Source of the DNA: Ornithodoros turicata
Taxonomy: Eukaryota; Arthropoda; Arachnida; Ixodida; Argasidae
Reading direction: 5' to 3'
Assembly: GCF_037126465.1 (NCBI RefSeq)
Contig: NC_088202.1
Coordinates: forward strand, 27,884,213 to 27,948,212
Length of the DNA: 64,000 nucleotides
The notes under the pieces were generated by a model. The model saw only the letters and a list, made by a program, of their open reading frames with translations. It was not told the DNA's origin and ran no database searches. A program made the position numbers and the translations under genes. Positions within the stretch are counted from its first letter, which is position 1. Each line of letters opens with the position of its first letter. Positions 47,224 to 57,128 of this stretch are shown in pieces.

Positions 47224-47513
47224 TCATCTTCTCCCAGCACCTTGGCATGAACTCATACAAGCTGATTCGGATCTGAAGCTGTTGCAGTTTCCTCCGCACA
47301 TGCCCATCAAGAATCTGTTGCATTTCTTCGATTGTTGGTCGTAATAGAACTCTTCGTCCTCATAATCGCAGTCGGGGTCGCCCTGTGGCGTTTTAAGACA
47401 CTCTGAAGGAAAAATACATATTTACCAGTTGTGTAGCGATGCTTCGGCTAAACGTAAAATGGTGACGCAGATCTCACCTATGGGATAATTACAGCCTCCC
47501 CTTCCTTCACAAC
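47224..47513 (-). CDS. Kunitz/BPTI-domain secreted protein, last two exons
   Basis: The last exon is 47224-47402. Its acceptor is TTTTTCCTTCAG, and it encodes 58 residues ending at TGA. The cysteine pattern is C-x9-C-x15-C-x7-C-x12-C-x3-C, the Kunitz fold, with EFYYDQQSKKC and GMCGGNCNSF at the conserved core. The C1-C2 spacing is one longer than in BPTI. One extra Cys sits within the x12 segment. The residue after C2, the expected P1 contact, is Asp, unlike trypsin inhibitors (Lys/Arg). A 36-nt exon (47478-47513; acceptor TTTTTAACAG, donor GTGAGA) joins in phase 1 and adds CEGRGGCNYPI before it. Phase-1 introns are usual for Kunitz exons. Tick saliva is rich in such proteins, used as protease inhibitors or channel modulators; the role here is not known. 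Confidence 0.82.
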
Positions 47514-48394
47514 CTGTTAAAAACGCAGAGCGCGAGTTACTCAACCAACTCAAAAGAAATGTTCGTCCCCGTTTGTAGTTTCGCCCCAGACTCATGGAAG
47601 TACACCTGTTGTAGTCATATGGAGACACTATGATATTGCATATTGTGCCTTCATCCGAGGGTGGACATCGATGGGTTTCACCCCTTCACCCACAGGAAAA
47701 CGCATGACTGGACGCAAATTCTCCCTGGTACAAACCTGAAGCGGGGCAGCCATTTTATCAGTTGTCGCGTGCTTCCGCGTTGCACGCGGATGCTGCAAAA
47801 CACGACATACAGGGGAGAGAGCTTGTTTGCATAAAAGTTGAGTTGTTGCTATAATTGCTATAATATAATAAGTTGCTATAATTCGTTCTCATTCTTAACA
47901 GCCTTGGCTGCACTTCCTGCGCGAGCACGCAGCGCGTGCGCAATGCCCTGTCGGGGCTATTGAGATGAAGATTGACAGGCAAAGAGCTGAGAATTTTCAT
48001 TAAATTCCCTTGAGGTGATTTACTGAACCACCCCCGTAGATAGCAGTATGCGCTAATGAGTAATATGGACGTGGGGGCTAGTTAGTTCTACACGGAGATA
48101 CAAAGCCACTGCATATTGTCACTATAACCACAGTATGCGCTTGATGGTGCATTTCAAACAGTGTCAACATGTTTTGTTGTCCAGACCACCTAAAGAGTAT
48201 AATGCGCCGTGCGGAACAGGAATACAGAGAGATAATGTAAACACAAGATAACGGCACAGAAAAGCTCTGCCTTACTTGTTTGCTTTCCATGTACAATCAC
48301 ACGAGATATGTATGTGTGCGAGTATAGTAAGCCTTGCCTTCTCTGACGATGACCTTGTTTCATTTATTCTTCGGTGACATCTATTACTTTCGAC

Positions 48395-48700
48395 CTAGCA
48401 GAGGTGGTAGTGTTGTACGTACCCAGCTCAGGCAGCACAGGGCAACGGCCTAACGTCGGTGCGCCGGCGGCGACCGGTCCGACCGAGTCGGCTTCCTATA
48501 CGATGGATCGGCATACGGTTTGCAGCACGGGGGTGTTAATGGTACTTTGTCGGCAGCCCGTATCTTACCCCAACGCTTTCGCAAGATGCAGCTAATGCAC
48601 TGTTATGGATGCCTCCTTTGCCCACTCGAGTATTAATTTTCGCGATTTTTAGCAATGAAAACAGTATGTCAGTGTAGAAAACACTTTATTGCATCATAGT
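48395..48700 (-). repeat. Dispersed GC-rich repeat, copy B
   Basis: Inverse copy of 37490-37765, lying within the presumed Kunitz intron on the opposite strand. It shares the TGATGCAATAAAG end, GGCTGCCGAC and CCGCCGGCGCACC. The spacing of small blocks is kept, with a few indels. Confidence 0.8.
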
Positions 48701-48790
48701 CATCAGCCACATGGTTTCGTTGTGGCATCACTTTAGCGGCAATGAACAAAATGAGCGTTATATACACGGCCGGCATCTACTTTTGGTACT

Positions 48791-48806
48791 GAGGGGGGGG
48801 GGGGTT
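48791..48806 (+). repeat. Poly-G tract
   Basis: Run of consecutive G within an otherwise mixed region. A similar run lies at 49547-49557. Both may be length-unstable. Confidence 0.8.
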
Positions 48807-49147
48807 GCACCTACGAGGTTTGCACCTCCCTCCCCACCCTCACCCCTGCCCCTACCACACAACTTCATCTCAATGGTATCAACTGTGGGTTGCCTACCTT
48901 CAGTAGCGACTGCATCATCATTGCCTCGAAGGTATTGTTCAAGACTTCAACCAAGCGGTTCTCGATCTCGCTTAGCTGCTTCGCGCCGCTTCCGAAAGTC
49001 GCTGCCAAATGGATGTTTTTTTTTTCTTTTTTACCGTCGTGTGACGCAACTACGGGGGCAGGCCGTCAGGCATGCACACAATTCTTCACAGTGGGGTCAC
49101 GATACAGCGCCCACAGCACTACACGACAGCTTTTAGCCCGCAAAAAC

Positions 49148-49195
49148 TATTGCAAGAGGAAGGAATGCCAATGTGTAGTAGTAGGAGCAGCAGAA
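49148..49195 (-). CDS. Candidate signal-peptide exon of the Kunitz gene
   Basis: A 48-nt stretch with acceptor GTCACTGTTCAG and a weak donor GTTTTT. In the phase that joins the 36-nt exon it reads LLLLLLHIGIPSSCN, an ideal hydrophobic signal core with a small-residue cleavage region. Phase 1 is kept on both sides, agreeing with the other introns. The weak donor and lack of transcript evidence keep confidence low. Confidence 0.35.
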
Positions 49196-49859
49196 CTGAA
49201 CAGTGACGGGCATACGCGAATCTGTTGTCGTGCAATGCCAGACTGAAGAGTGCAATCGTCAAGGCGCCGCCGAGACGTCTTCTGGTTGCGACGATGGTTG
49301 TATTCCGAAACAATAGAGGCATGCAATAGCAAAACATTCTGAGAATGCGGTATACAGGCGAAAACTACAAATTGTAGACTGTCATGTGGGTCGAGAACGA
49401 AAATTTTTACTTCATGTGCCACATACGCACGTGGGTTTAGAACAGCGTGCATTATATGATCCACTGTCATCTGTTTGTGGGACACCGAACACCGTGAACT
49501 CCCAGCCATCCGGCCGTCATTTTTGCGCCCCGTTCGCGGACGTCTGGGGGGGGGGGGCAATTGCCCCCTGTCCCACGTAAACGCTGGCCCTGGTTGTATA
49601 AAAAGTATACTGTCATCTGTCCTCCATATGTACTACTTACTTCACAAATATTTACTTAAACGGGTTGAGACAGGTCATCCCACGTTATCCCAGATAAACG
49701 TAAACGACGGTTCTTTGCGCCAATGTGAACCTGCATTGAAAGTTTCACAGCGAGTAGTGTAATAGAGGGAGACAAAATAGGCACCGAAACTCACGCGGTT
49801 CTCACATCACAGCGCACGGCGCCGCCACTGAGGCACGGCACGAGAAGTCACGTACTTAC

Positions 49860-49901
49860 GGCTGCCAATAAGAATGGACGCAACTCTGAGCTCTGTGACA
49901 T
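49860..49901 (-). CDS. Candidate first exon of the Kunitz gene
   Basis: ATG 49899-49901 opens MSQSSELRPFLLAA and ends at a perfect donor GTAAGT. TATAAAAAAA (49971-49980, minus strand) lies about 32 bp upstream of a TTATTT-type start site, giving a 5' leader near 47 nt. However, the ATG frame ends in phase 0, while the exon at 49148-49195 needs phase 1; the overlapping frame that ends in phase 1 has no ATG after the TATA box. Either these exons belong to different transcripts, another exon intervenes, or an indel is present. Confidence 0.35.
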
Positions 49902-49970
49902 CCGCGCTTTGCTTGGGAGTGTGTTCGAGGGGTTGTATATCCCTAAATAAGACACGTAAAAGAATAATTC

Positions 49971-49980
49971 TTTTTTTATA
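49971..49980 (-). promoter_or_regulatory. TATA box, minus strand
   Basis: TATAAAAAAA about 70 bp upstream of ATG 49901 on the minus strand, suitably placed for the candidate Kunitz first exon. Confidence 0.4.
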
Positions 49981-50765
49981 GTACTCTGGCATGCAGTACA
50001 ACGCGTCCATGATGTAGTGAACCACATCTATGAAAGTGTCCCAACCCCTTTAACAGAGGTTATATTGAATGGGGAACTTACTCGACAAAGGGAACTCGTT
50101 ACCAGTTAACCCAGGCAGTACAGGCCGTCGGGAAAAGAACGGGAACGCAATGGGGGCGTCGCCTTCTGAGCGGGCTGTACTGCCCGACTGGTACCCTGTC
50201 GTGTAGAACAGGAGGAGGTAGACAGCAAGAGAACATAAGATCGTCCCCCGACGGTGCCCTGATCATTTCCCGACTGACGGTCATGTGACCAAGAATATGA
50301 TATGATGATGAATATGCTTGATATCAACATACTACCTTCATAAAATGTCACGGAAAATATTTCATTTGAAAAGCGCGAATTTCCTGAGAAAATTAGTTTG
50401 CAAGAATGCGCACCGCGGCGACAGTCTCCCCCAAGCCGAGTCTGGCGTGTGGTGACGTCAGGTGGCCGAGCACTTTATTGGCTGCCGGGAGCGTCCACTC
50501 CCTGCCAGAATGGTCTGCTAGCGGCGACTTACCGACTGAGACGGCTGTTGCTATTTATTTGCGTTTGACATTACCTTGCGTTCTTACATGATTTGTCTCG
50601 TACGTTTTGCATGAAACAAGACTGCGGCAGTGTAAAAGGTTTTGCTAGGCCTCTGTGTTGCCGTGACGGCCCAGATTGAGGTGGATAGTACGCGGTTGTG
50701 GTTTTGTGCCGATTGTGCTGAGGTGTCGTTAATTAGTGAAGGGTATTTTGCCTGTGTGTGCAGCA

Positions 50766-50800
50766 TATATATGGTACGACTAAATACACTCCTCTCAGTC
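50766..50800 (+). promoter_or_regulatory. TATA plus initiator core promoter
   Basis: TATATATGG starts at 50766, and TCAGTC (50795-50800) matches the arthropod initiator with its A at 50797, 31 bp downstream. That spacing is canonical. It precedes the signal-peptide exon at 50908 by a leader of about 110 nt. Confidence 0.6.
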
Positions 50801-50907
50801 GGAGATTTATTCCATGTGCCACTGTTGTATGCTGCGTATGACCACTAAAAACAAGAAAACGCTTACTTTGGCCATGTGTTTTGAGGTTTCTCATAAATAG
50901 CGAGCAG

Positions 50908-50970
50908 ATGAACTCTACTGACTTTACTTTGGTGTCCATGTTGTTGTGCCTTGTGGAGATGTTGTTGTCA
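50908..50970 (+). CDS. Signal-peptide exon of a secreted protein gene
   Basis: ATG 50908 starts 21 codons with the hydrophobic core LVSMLLCLVEMLLS and ends at donor GTAAGA (phase 0). With a well-spaced TATA/initiator about 110 bp upstream, it looks like a real first exon of a secreted or salivary-type protein. No downstream exon was identified with confidence within the window, because the following kilobases are repeats and A/G-rich sequence. The Glu inside the hydrophobic core is slightly unusual. The gene would be divergent from the Kunitz gene, with starts about 850 bp apart. Confidence 0.5.
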
Positions 50971-50974
50971 GTAA

Positions 50975-52040
50975 GATGTGGTAAGCACAATGTTACACAG
51001 CTATGCATTCATCGGTCCGCTCCTTCGCCTCGGAGATGCCAGTGTCCATGCGGTTCAGTGCCCATAGTGTTGACCACAACACGGAGAAGTCATGGTGGTC
51101 GACGACCTCTTCAAATGAAAACACTGGTCACTGCGCCGCGTCTTCATTACTATGCATTTGTAACCGAGAAGCACTATATTTCAATCCGAATGTTTGTTCA
51201 CACTTACCAGCATCACTTACTAGTCTCCGGGACATTGGTGTGGCGAAATCGAAACTGGTGGAGCTTAGGCTACAACTCCATAAAAAGTTTTGTCAAGAAC
51301 AGCAAATGTGTCGCCTGTAGAGTGTTCAGTTCATCACCTGTCCTTTCCACGACGTCCGATGAACAACAACGCCTCCTGCTCAGTTGGCTTGCTGACGCCG
51401 TGACGCCGGACAAATCGCAGAAAAGAAAGAAAAAAAAAAAAAACGGCGCGGCCACATGACGTCAGCAGCTGGCAGCCGAGAGAGGCGGGCATTTCTGCAG
51501 TGAGACCCAAAGCTCCATCACGCGCCAGGATTGCGCGCTACGCTCAAACTTTTTGTGTGAATATGTATCACAGGGCTCAGAATCGTAATTTGTACTTCTC
51601 CCGTCATATTTTATCCTGATCATTTCCATGCTCCTTTAAGAACGAACGCGCTTCTCTCCATAGCTTCATTTGGAGATTTTCCTTGCAATTCTGCTTTATA
51701 AACATTGAAATCAATTTTTATGTTTAAGTGCAAAGTACACACTATAAGAAAAAAGGATCCTAAGCTTGTTTCCAGGGGTGGGCTTCACCTAACGCATGCA
51801 TGCAACCAGGTGAAGCCAACTTTACTCCTGTTCTATGTAAGTAGATAGAATGTGTTTTGAGATTTGTACATCATACCCTCATCACGTTTTTTTAATGTCT
51901 CGTTAGCACCACGAAGTAACTGTGGCTATGAGTAGTGTGAACAGCAGTAAGGACTTCAACAAGTTGATGTAAGCTATTTTCTTCATGTTTTGTAATGTTC
52001 AGCAGCGGATTTGCCTTCTAACGCTGGCTCTCTAGCTTGA
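50975..52040. other. Presumed intron or intergenic, no gene recognised
   Basis: Frames near 50881-51459 read through the donor at 50970 and are unlikely to be coding. A poly-A tract lies at 51428-51441. Confidence 0.4.
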
Positions 52041-52047
52041 AGTATGA

Positions 52048-52735
52048 ACCAATAAGCAGTTGGATGAAATGAGTGACCAATGCAGTTAGAATGGACCTTT
52101 TTCAGGCTCGCGTCGCGGTTGGCCAGCGAAACACGAACGGCGCGCGCCAGGCTCAGCCTTCTTTGCAAAGAGGGCGCAAGTATCGAGTAACCGTACAGCC
52201 GGCGTCATCTATTGTATATGTAGGGAACCTTCTTCGGCGCCGTCAGAGCATGCGCACAAGCCTTGCGAAAGGGGTCCATTGTGAACCAATGAACAGCCGG
52301 GTGGTGATTTGGAGGTGAGTAGCATGCAGTTAGCATGAGCCAATAGAAGTTGGAGTCTATATGAGGGAGCTCTAGCGATGAGTGGAAGTGACCGTCTATT
52401 ACTGTGAACCATTTGGGTAGGAAGTTCCAATGACCCCCGCTAAACTTATCTGATGCTAAAAGTTCCAATATCCACAGCTAAACTTTTATTACCTTATCTA
52501 GAGGGAGTGTTCGATGGACCAATAGCAGTTGGATCTAGCGATGAGTGGAAGTGACCAATCGCAGTTGGAGCCTATGAGGGATCTCTAGAGATGTGCCGAA
52601 GTGACCGGCTGGAAATAGGAACCAATAAGCAGTTGGGTAGACGTGAGTGACCAATGAGAGGTTTGCAGTCAGATGAGCCAATGAGAAGCTTGGAGTGACC
52701 ACTTGCAGTTACATGAACCAATAGCAGTTGTGTAT
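52048..52735 (+). repeat. CCAAT-box cluster / GCAGTTGG degenerate repeat
   Basis: Twelve CCAAT pentamers on the plus strand only, within about 690 bp. Six or more belong to a degenerate phrase GACCAATnGCAGTTGG, separated by 20-100 bp with GAGTGGAAGTGACC-type fillers. It could be a decaying minisatellite or a cluster of NF-Y sites; sequence alone cannot decide. Confidence 0.75.
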
Positions 52736-52756
52736 GTTGTGTGTGTGTGCAGCACT

Positions 52757-52812
52757 AATGGCTGCTTTGTTAGAGTGTGGAATCCCCTCCACACTCTAAC
52801 AAAGCAGCCATT
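52757..52812. repeat. 25-bp-arm hairpin at start of Penelope-like repeat
   Basis: AATGGCTGCTTTGTTAGAG... at 52757-52781 pairs perfectly with 52788-52812 around a 6-bp loop. The right arm is the first part of the repeat also found at 41700-41920. Confidence 0.85.
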
Positions 52813-53035
52813 CACTCCGGCCGTAGAAGCCCGTACGGAACCTTTCTTGCCTCCGGGCTGTTGACCCACAATTCGCATGAACCTTTAAACACGTCACACC
52901 TAACCCTTTAAATACCATGCCAAAGATGAGGACGGTGCCCAGAAGAAGAACAGTCTCTGTTCGAAATATCGGCGGCTTCTGTCCTGAGGCAACTCCCTTC
53001 CTACATCTCTACCGGTTCGCTGGATTTCTACCCAT
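52788..53035 (+). mobile_element. Penelope-like terminal repeat, single copy
   Basis: About 250 bp nearly identical to the right arm at 41705-41950. It includes TTTAAATACCATGCC, the GAACAGTCTCTGTTCGAAA segment and the end ACCGGTTCGCTGGATTTCTA. This solo copy lacks coding sequence. Confidence 0.7.
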
Positions 53036-53039
53036 CTAA

Positions 53040-53394
53040 GCAGTGAGAATTGTTACGTTTCGAGGATGGATATTTTAGCGCACGCACGTGTTTCAAGATT
53101 TTTAAAGCGTGGAATGGCTTTCAACGGGAATAATCTCGTATTCTGCTATGTCCATCCCCATTTTTTTACTTGATCACATCACATCTACTATCTCGGTTTT
53201 GCATGAAATCGCCAAATTCAAGCGTTAAATATTGAATTTTAGGCAATTAGTCGCCTGCATACTTTCTTCCAGGAGGGCGTCCGCCATGCTGCATAACTCA
53301 TATATATGCTGTGTATTTGCTTGTTTGTTTACTTAACGAGATTGTTAACGAAAGTGTTCTCATAGTTTTTGTGGTGGACGGGCAATGAAAAACT
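53040..53394. other. No gene recognised
   Basis: AT-rich spacer between the Penelope-like repeat and the Gypsy remnant. Confidence 0.4.
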
Positions 53395-54185
53395 GTCGTC
53401 AACAGCACAGTCCCCCAAGAGCAGACTGAAGTAGCCAGAGCCACAAACATTTATTCATCGCGAGCCGGGCTCTAGTGGCACTGACGATAGTGGCCGCGAC
53501 AAGGCTCACCCCCTGGCGAGCTGCCGGCAGCAGAGAGTGGTGCACAGTCAGGGCAGCGATCCAGGAGACGTGTTGTGACGTTGCCCACCTATGAGAGGCC
53601 GACAACGGCAAGCTCTTTCAGTAGCACCACCACCACTACCAGACGTGTTTGAGGGGCGCCTCAGGGTATGGCGCAGCCAGATCCTGGGCCGGGGCGCGCG
53701 GCATGTCGGTGGAGGCGTCCTAATCCGGAAGTGGGAAAAGTTGGGCGCGGGAAGGCTCCTGGAAGGTAGAGGCGAGCAACAAGATGTCCAAGAAGGCCGG
53801 CTTCAAACGCCCGATTGAGACGGTGTCGGTGCGGCGGTTGATGTCGAGGGTGAAGTGCCGGACTGCACGGTGAAGAACCGGGAATGGTTTTCGCACGGCG
53901 TCGCAGATGATGAAGACGTAGATGAACACGGTGTCGGAGCGGACCGAACTCCCCGAGTTCATGTTTGCGCTTCATAAGCCAATCATGACTCGAAACGCTC
54001 TTCGAGTGTTCCCGACACTCCAGAGTTTTTCTGCGTGCCCCTAGAAAATCTCGAGATAGCATCAGCGCTACCTTGGGAGCGATCCTCGAGTTAGGTTATG
54101 CTGGTGTTCAGGGATGGGAACCATTATTTTGGAGGTCGGCTCGGGTGCAATTCCGGATCCATTCATGGTCATGGCGGTCATGGGC
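53395..54185 (-). mobile_element. Internally deleted Gypsy retrotransposon
   Basis: On the minus strand the order is a gag start (ATG at 54179-54181, reading MTAMTMNGSG then APEPTSKIMVP), then, within about 220 bp, the end of pol (53720-53962), then probable LTR sequence (about 53700-53395) with AATAAA near 53450. Nearly all of gag and pol between is missing, so one large internal deletion is inferred. It is a different family from the Gypsy at 31.5-33.2 kb. Confidence 0.65.
53720..53962 (-). pseudogene. pol: Gypsy integrase C-terminus remnant
   Basis: About 80 codons with FPVLHRAVRHFTLDINRRTD followed by TVSIGRLKPAFLD, the characteristic end of Gypsy integrase C-terminal domains (usually ...DTVSIDRLKPA). 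No catalytic residues remain. TAG ends it at 53720. Confidence 0.75.
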
Positions 54186-54199
54186 TGGGTCTTGAGTGT

Positions 54200-56160
54200 G
54201 TGTCGTCAAGTTTGAGCTACAATGAGCTTCTTCACCAGGATGCCGACAACAACCATCGTGCCAGTCTGCCAATATCTTTATCGGTACACAGCCCTCACCG
54301 AAATGCAGAAAACAGAGCAATAACACCAGAAAAGGTGCAGATGGAAACCGGCACGTGATGCAGATTTTTTTTTCCATGCCAACTGTGCCATATCTTTGTA
54401 TCTCAATATGGCTTTGCACACCTGCCAGAAAAATAAATTAAATTTATTGATAAAAAGCAGCTATGTGTGTGCTCAATAACGTCTTAAACGAATGTCCAAA
54501 TTTTGAGCTCACAGCGAAAAGTAGCACAACTTGTGTAAGAGTGTTTTTAATCAGTTCTTAACCGTTATTGTACTGCCTGAGCGCTACCTACTGCTAATAA
54601 AGAATGTGCATTCCCGGCGTTTGGACTGTTTTTAGTAAAAGTTCTATTGACATCAGCTGTACTTTCAGAGCGTACCAACACAAGATGCAAGATGCACAAG
54701 CACTACGACCCGTCTCGTTGCCGTATCGCATCTTGAGCTACTTCATATTACATATGGACATTCATAGTGGTAGTGTTGAAACCACTTACAGAGGCAAAAG
54801 CGTCCACGTCAGGCGCGCTGTCATGGTTAGCTCTCTCGTGAATAACTATACAGACCAAGACAGTTTACACGAATGAAGCTCCCTGCCGCGATCGTAGACA
54901 TCCGCTTTTACCGGCCCAGAGCATGGGTGCTTGAGTGTCGGTTGGTGGGAGTTCGTTACGCCGCCTAACTTGTCGCTGCAATTGTCATTCTAGTTGCAAG
55001 ACCACTTCTGCATGTTAACCTATTCTACCGCATAACACCTGAAACCAGCTTCAAACGGTCTTGGCGTTTGTACCCCACATTGTTCTGAATAAAGTAAAGA
55101 AGCCTATTGATCGTTTGCGCCATAAGTGTGTTTTAAGTAATCTAGTTTTATGTAAAAATCTATGTTTCCGTAGAGACCCGAAACTGGCTGAGGACAGCTG
55201 GAGTCGAGTCCGGTTCCTCGAGGAGCACCTTGACGAAGGAATTCCTCGGACGCGTCTATAAAACCAATCGGGTCATTGAGTGAAAGGGTATTGCACGCTT
55301 TCTTCCTCTATAGTAGGAGTTGAGGTGGAGCCTGGGGTCTAGTCATCCAAGAATAGCGGCATTGAAGGGCGTCACATTGGGTCTATTAGTACCAGTAAGG
55401 AAAACCAACTAAAACCATGCAAACACAACAGGCGTACTTGCAACACATTTATTACATGCATGGGCTCGCTTCTTTGTATCTCTTCCTTCCCTAATAACAC
55501 ATGTAACGTGGGGCACACATACTCACCTCTGCCCTCTGAAATCAGACAGGCCACCGAAACCATTGCTAATTGAGTCTTAGGACGTAGCAAGGCAGAGGAG
55601 GATCAGACCGTGCACACGCTTCCACAAGCACAACGGAAAAGGCCAAGCAAACTCATATTTCCATGGGCATAGTTTTCGTACATTAGTGGTCGGGTAAATA
55701 CATGTATTATACTTTCAAATACATGTGTTTATGCCGGCGGCGGTTGCATGAGTGGTCGTTGTAAACTTCCAGTGGCCTGTTATTTCGGAGGGCACATGTT
55801 CGGGCTGCACGCCAGGATCGAGAATGGCTCAGTACACTACTTATAACCGCAACCAGAGTGGGATCCAGACCCTCGGTTTTGTGGCGATGAGGTTTCTTTG
55901 TCGGAGGGCGTACTGGGGGAGGGGAGGGAGGGAAATCCAATGTATAAACTGACGTTTTGGATACGCCGTTGGATCGGCCACTGACCGCAACATATGCGTC
56001 AAAGTATAGAGTACCCTTGGACGCCTGGTCATACTGAACTGCTCATTACCCGTGAACATTCTTTCCGGATCCAACCCGAAACAAGAACAGTTGCATAACG
56101 GAACCGAACGCGTGTACAGCACATACATTGACATACGCTATGTGTACGTGATGTGTGCAA
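54200..56160. other. No gene recognised
   Basis: Several frames of 60-90 codons are present (for example 55061-55261), with plausible composition but no known motif or splice context. Confidence 0.4.
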
Positions 56161-56199
56161 TAGCGATCTTTGCACGTCGCAGCTCACTTACTTCGTTTC

Positions 56200-57085
56200 A
56201 TACCTTCTCTACGGTGTGCTCCTAGGGATCGACCCCTCGCTTACGGACGAACAAATACTGGGCGCCACCAAATCTGAACCTCCGGTCCTCGCGGCTCGAC
56301 GAATCAGAAAGGATGGAGGAGCTGTGCGGCTCACTTTCCCTTGTTCGGAGCCGCCAAACCAAACCAGCCTTCACCTCCTCACGATGCAGGTCCAAAGCTA
56401 CCTACCCCATAGAGTACAATGCAACAATTGCACGAGATATGTCCATGTGGCTGCGTGCTGCACCTGAAAGAGGACGTGTGCAACGTGCGGGACGTCTCAC
56501 GACAACGCTGAGTGCCCCAATGGTGAACCGCCCTGCACTAACTGCAAGGGAGGTCATGTTGCCACGTCGGCAGACTGTCCGAAACTCAGGGAACAAAGAC
56601 GCGTAGCCCGGGTGCGCTCCCGCTCTACGAGCAGCTACAAAGAAGCCCTGGTAGCAGTCAGGAAAGCTGAACGCAAGAGGAAGCCAAAAAAGAAGCGCGC
56701 ATCTGCCCCACCACGTATAACGGGTTCGCGCCATCCGCCTACCAACAGCCCTGCCCCTGAGAAGCATCCCTCGTGGGCGGACGGCGACTACCCTCCGCTG
56801 ACGCCGCGCGATCCTCGAGCGGCCTCTTCAAAGCGCACACCGGCTAAGTATCCTGCACCTGCCCTGCCAAGCAACACCCAATACCCCTCACCCTCATCCT
56901 GTTCCGCCCTAGACCAAACACGCTGCGATGACGTCGCATCGGTCATATTAAAACTGCTGTTCGCGGCACTTAAGGTCGTAGTTACTGCGTGCCCGAACTG
57001 TACCGTTCTGACAGAAGTTCAATCGATCCTAGGCCTTGAAAACTTCAGCGCCCCCATTCTCCTGGCGGATCAGAGCAGGGACTGA
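56200..57085 (+). pseudogene. LINE ORF1 (gag-like) with zinc knuckles, one stop
   Basis: One frame from about 56200 to TGA 57083-57085, broken by TGA at 56465-56467. Three CCHC-type zinc knuckles are visible: CNNCTRYVHVAAC (first, before the stop), CATCGTSHDNAEC and CTNCKGGHVATSADC (about 56480-56580). A basic, Pro/Ser-rich tail follows (RKAERKRKPKKKRA). ORF1 proteins bind the element's RNA. The N-terminal part is missing or unrecognised. ORF2 begins 44 bp after the ORF1 stop. Confidence 0.85.
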
Positions 57086-57128
57086 GCTCATCCAGCCTCG
57101 GCCTCCCCGATCAGAACATGACATCGGA

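Noticed and set aside
50881..51459. 192-codon plus frame
   Set aside because: It reads through a good donor at 50971 and ends in a poly-A tract. Only the first 63 nt from the ATG are credible.
53661..54062. 133-codon Arg/His/Pro-rich minus frame
   Set aside because: It is an out-of-frame shadow of the Gypsy integrase remnant and LTR.
55061..55261. 66-codon plus frame with plausible composition
   Set aside because: No homology, splice signals or upstream promoter.
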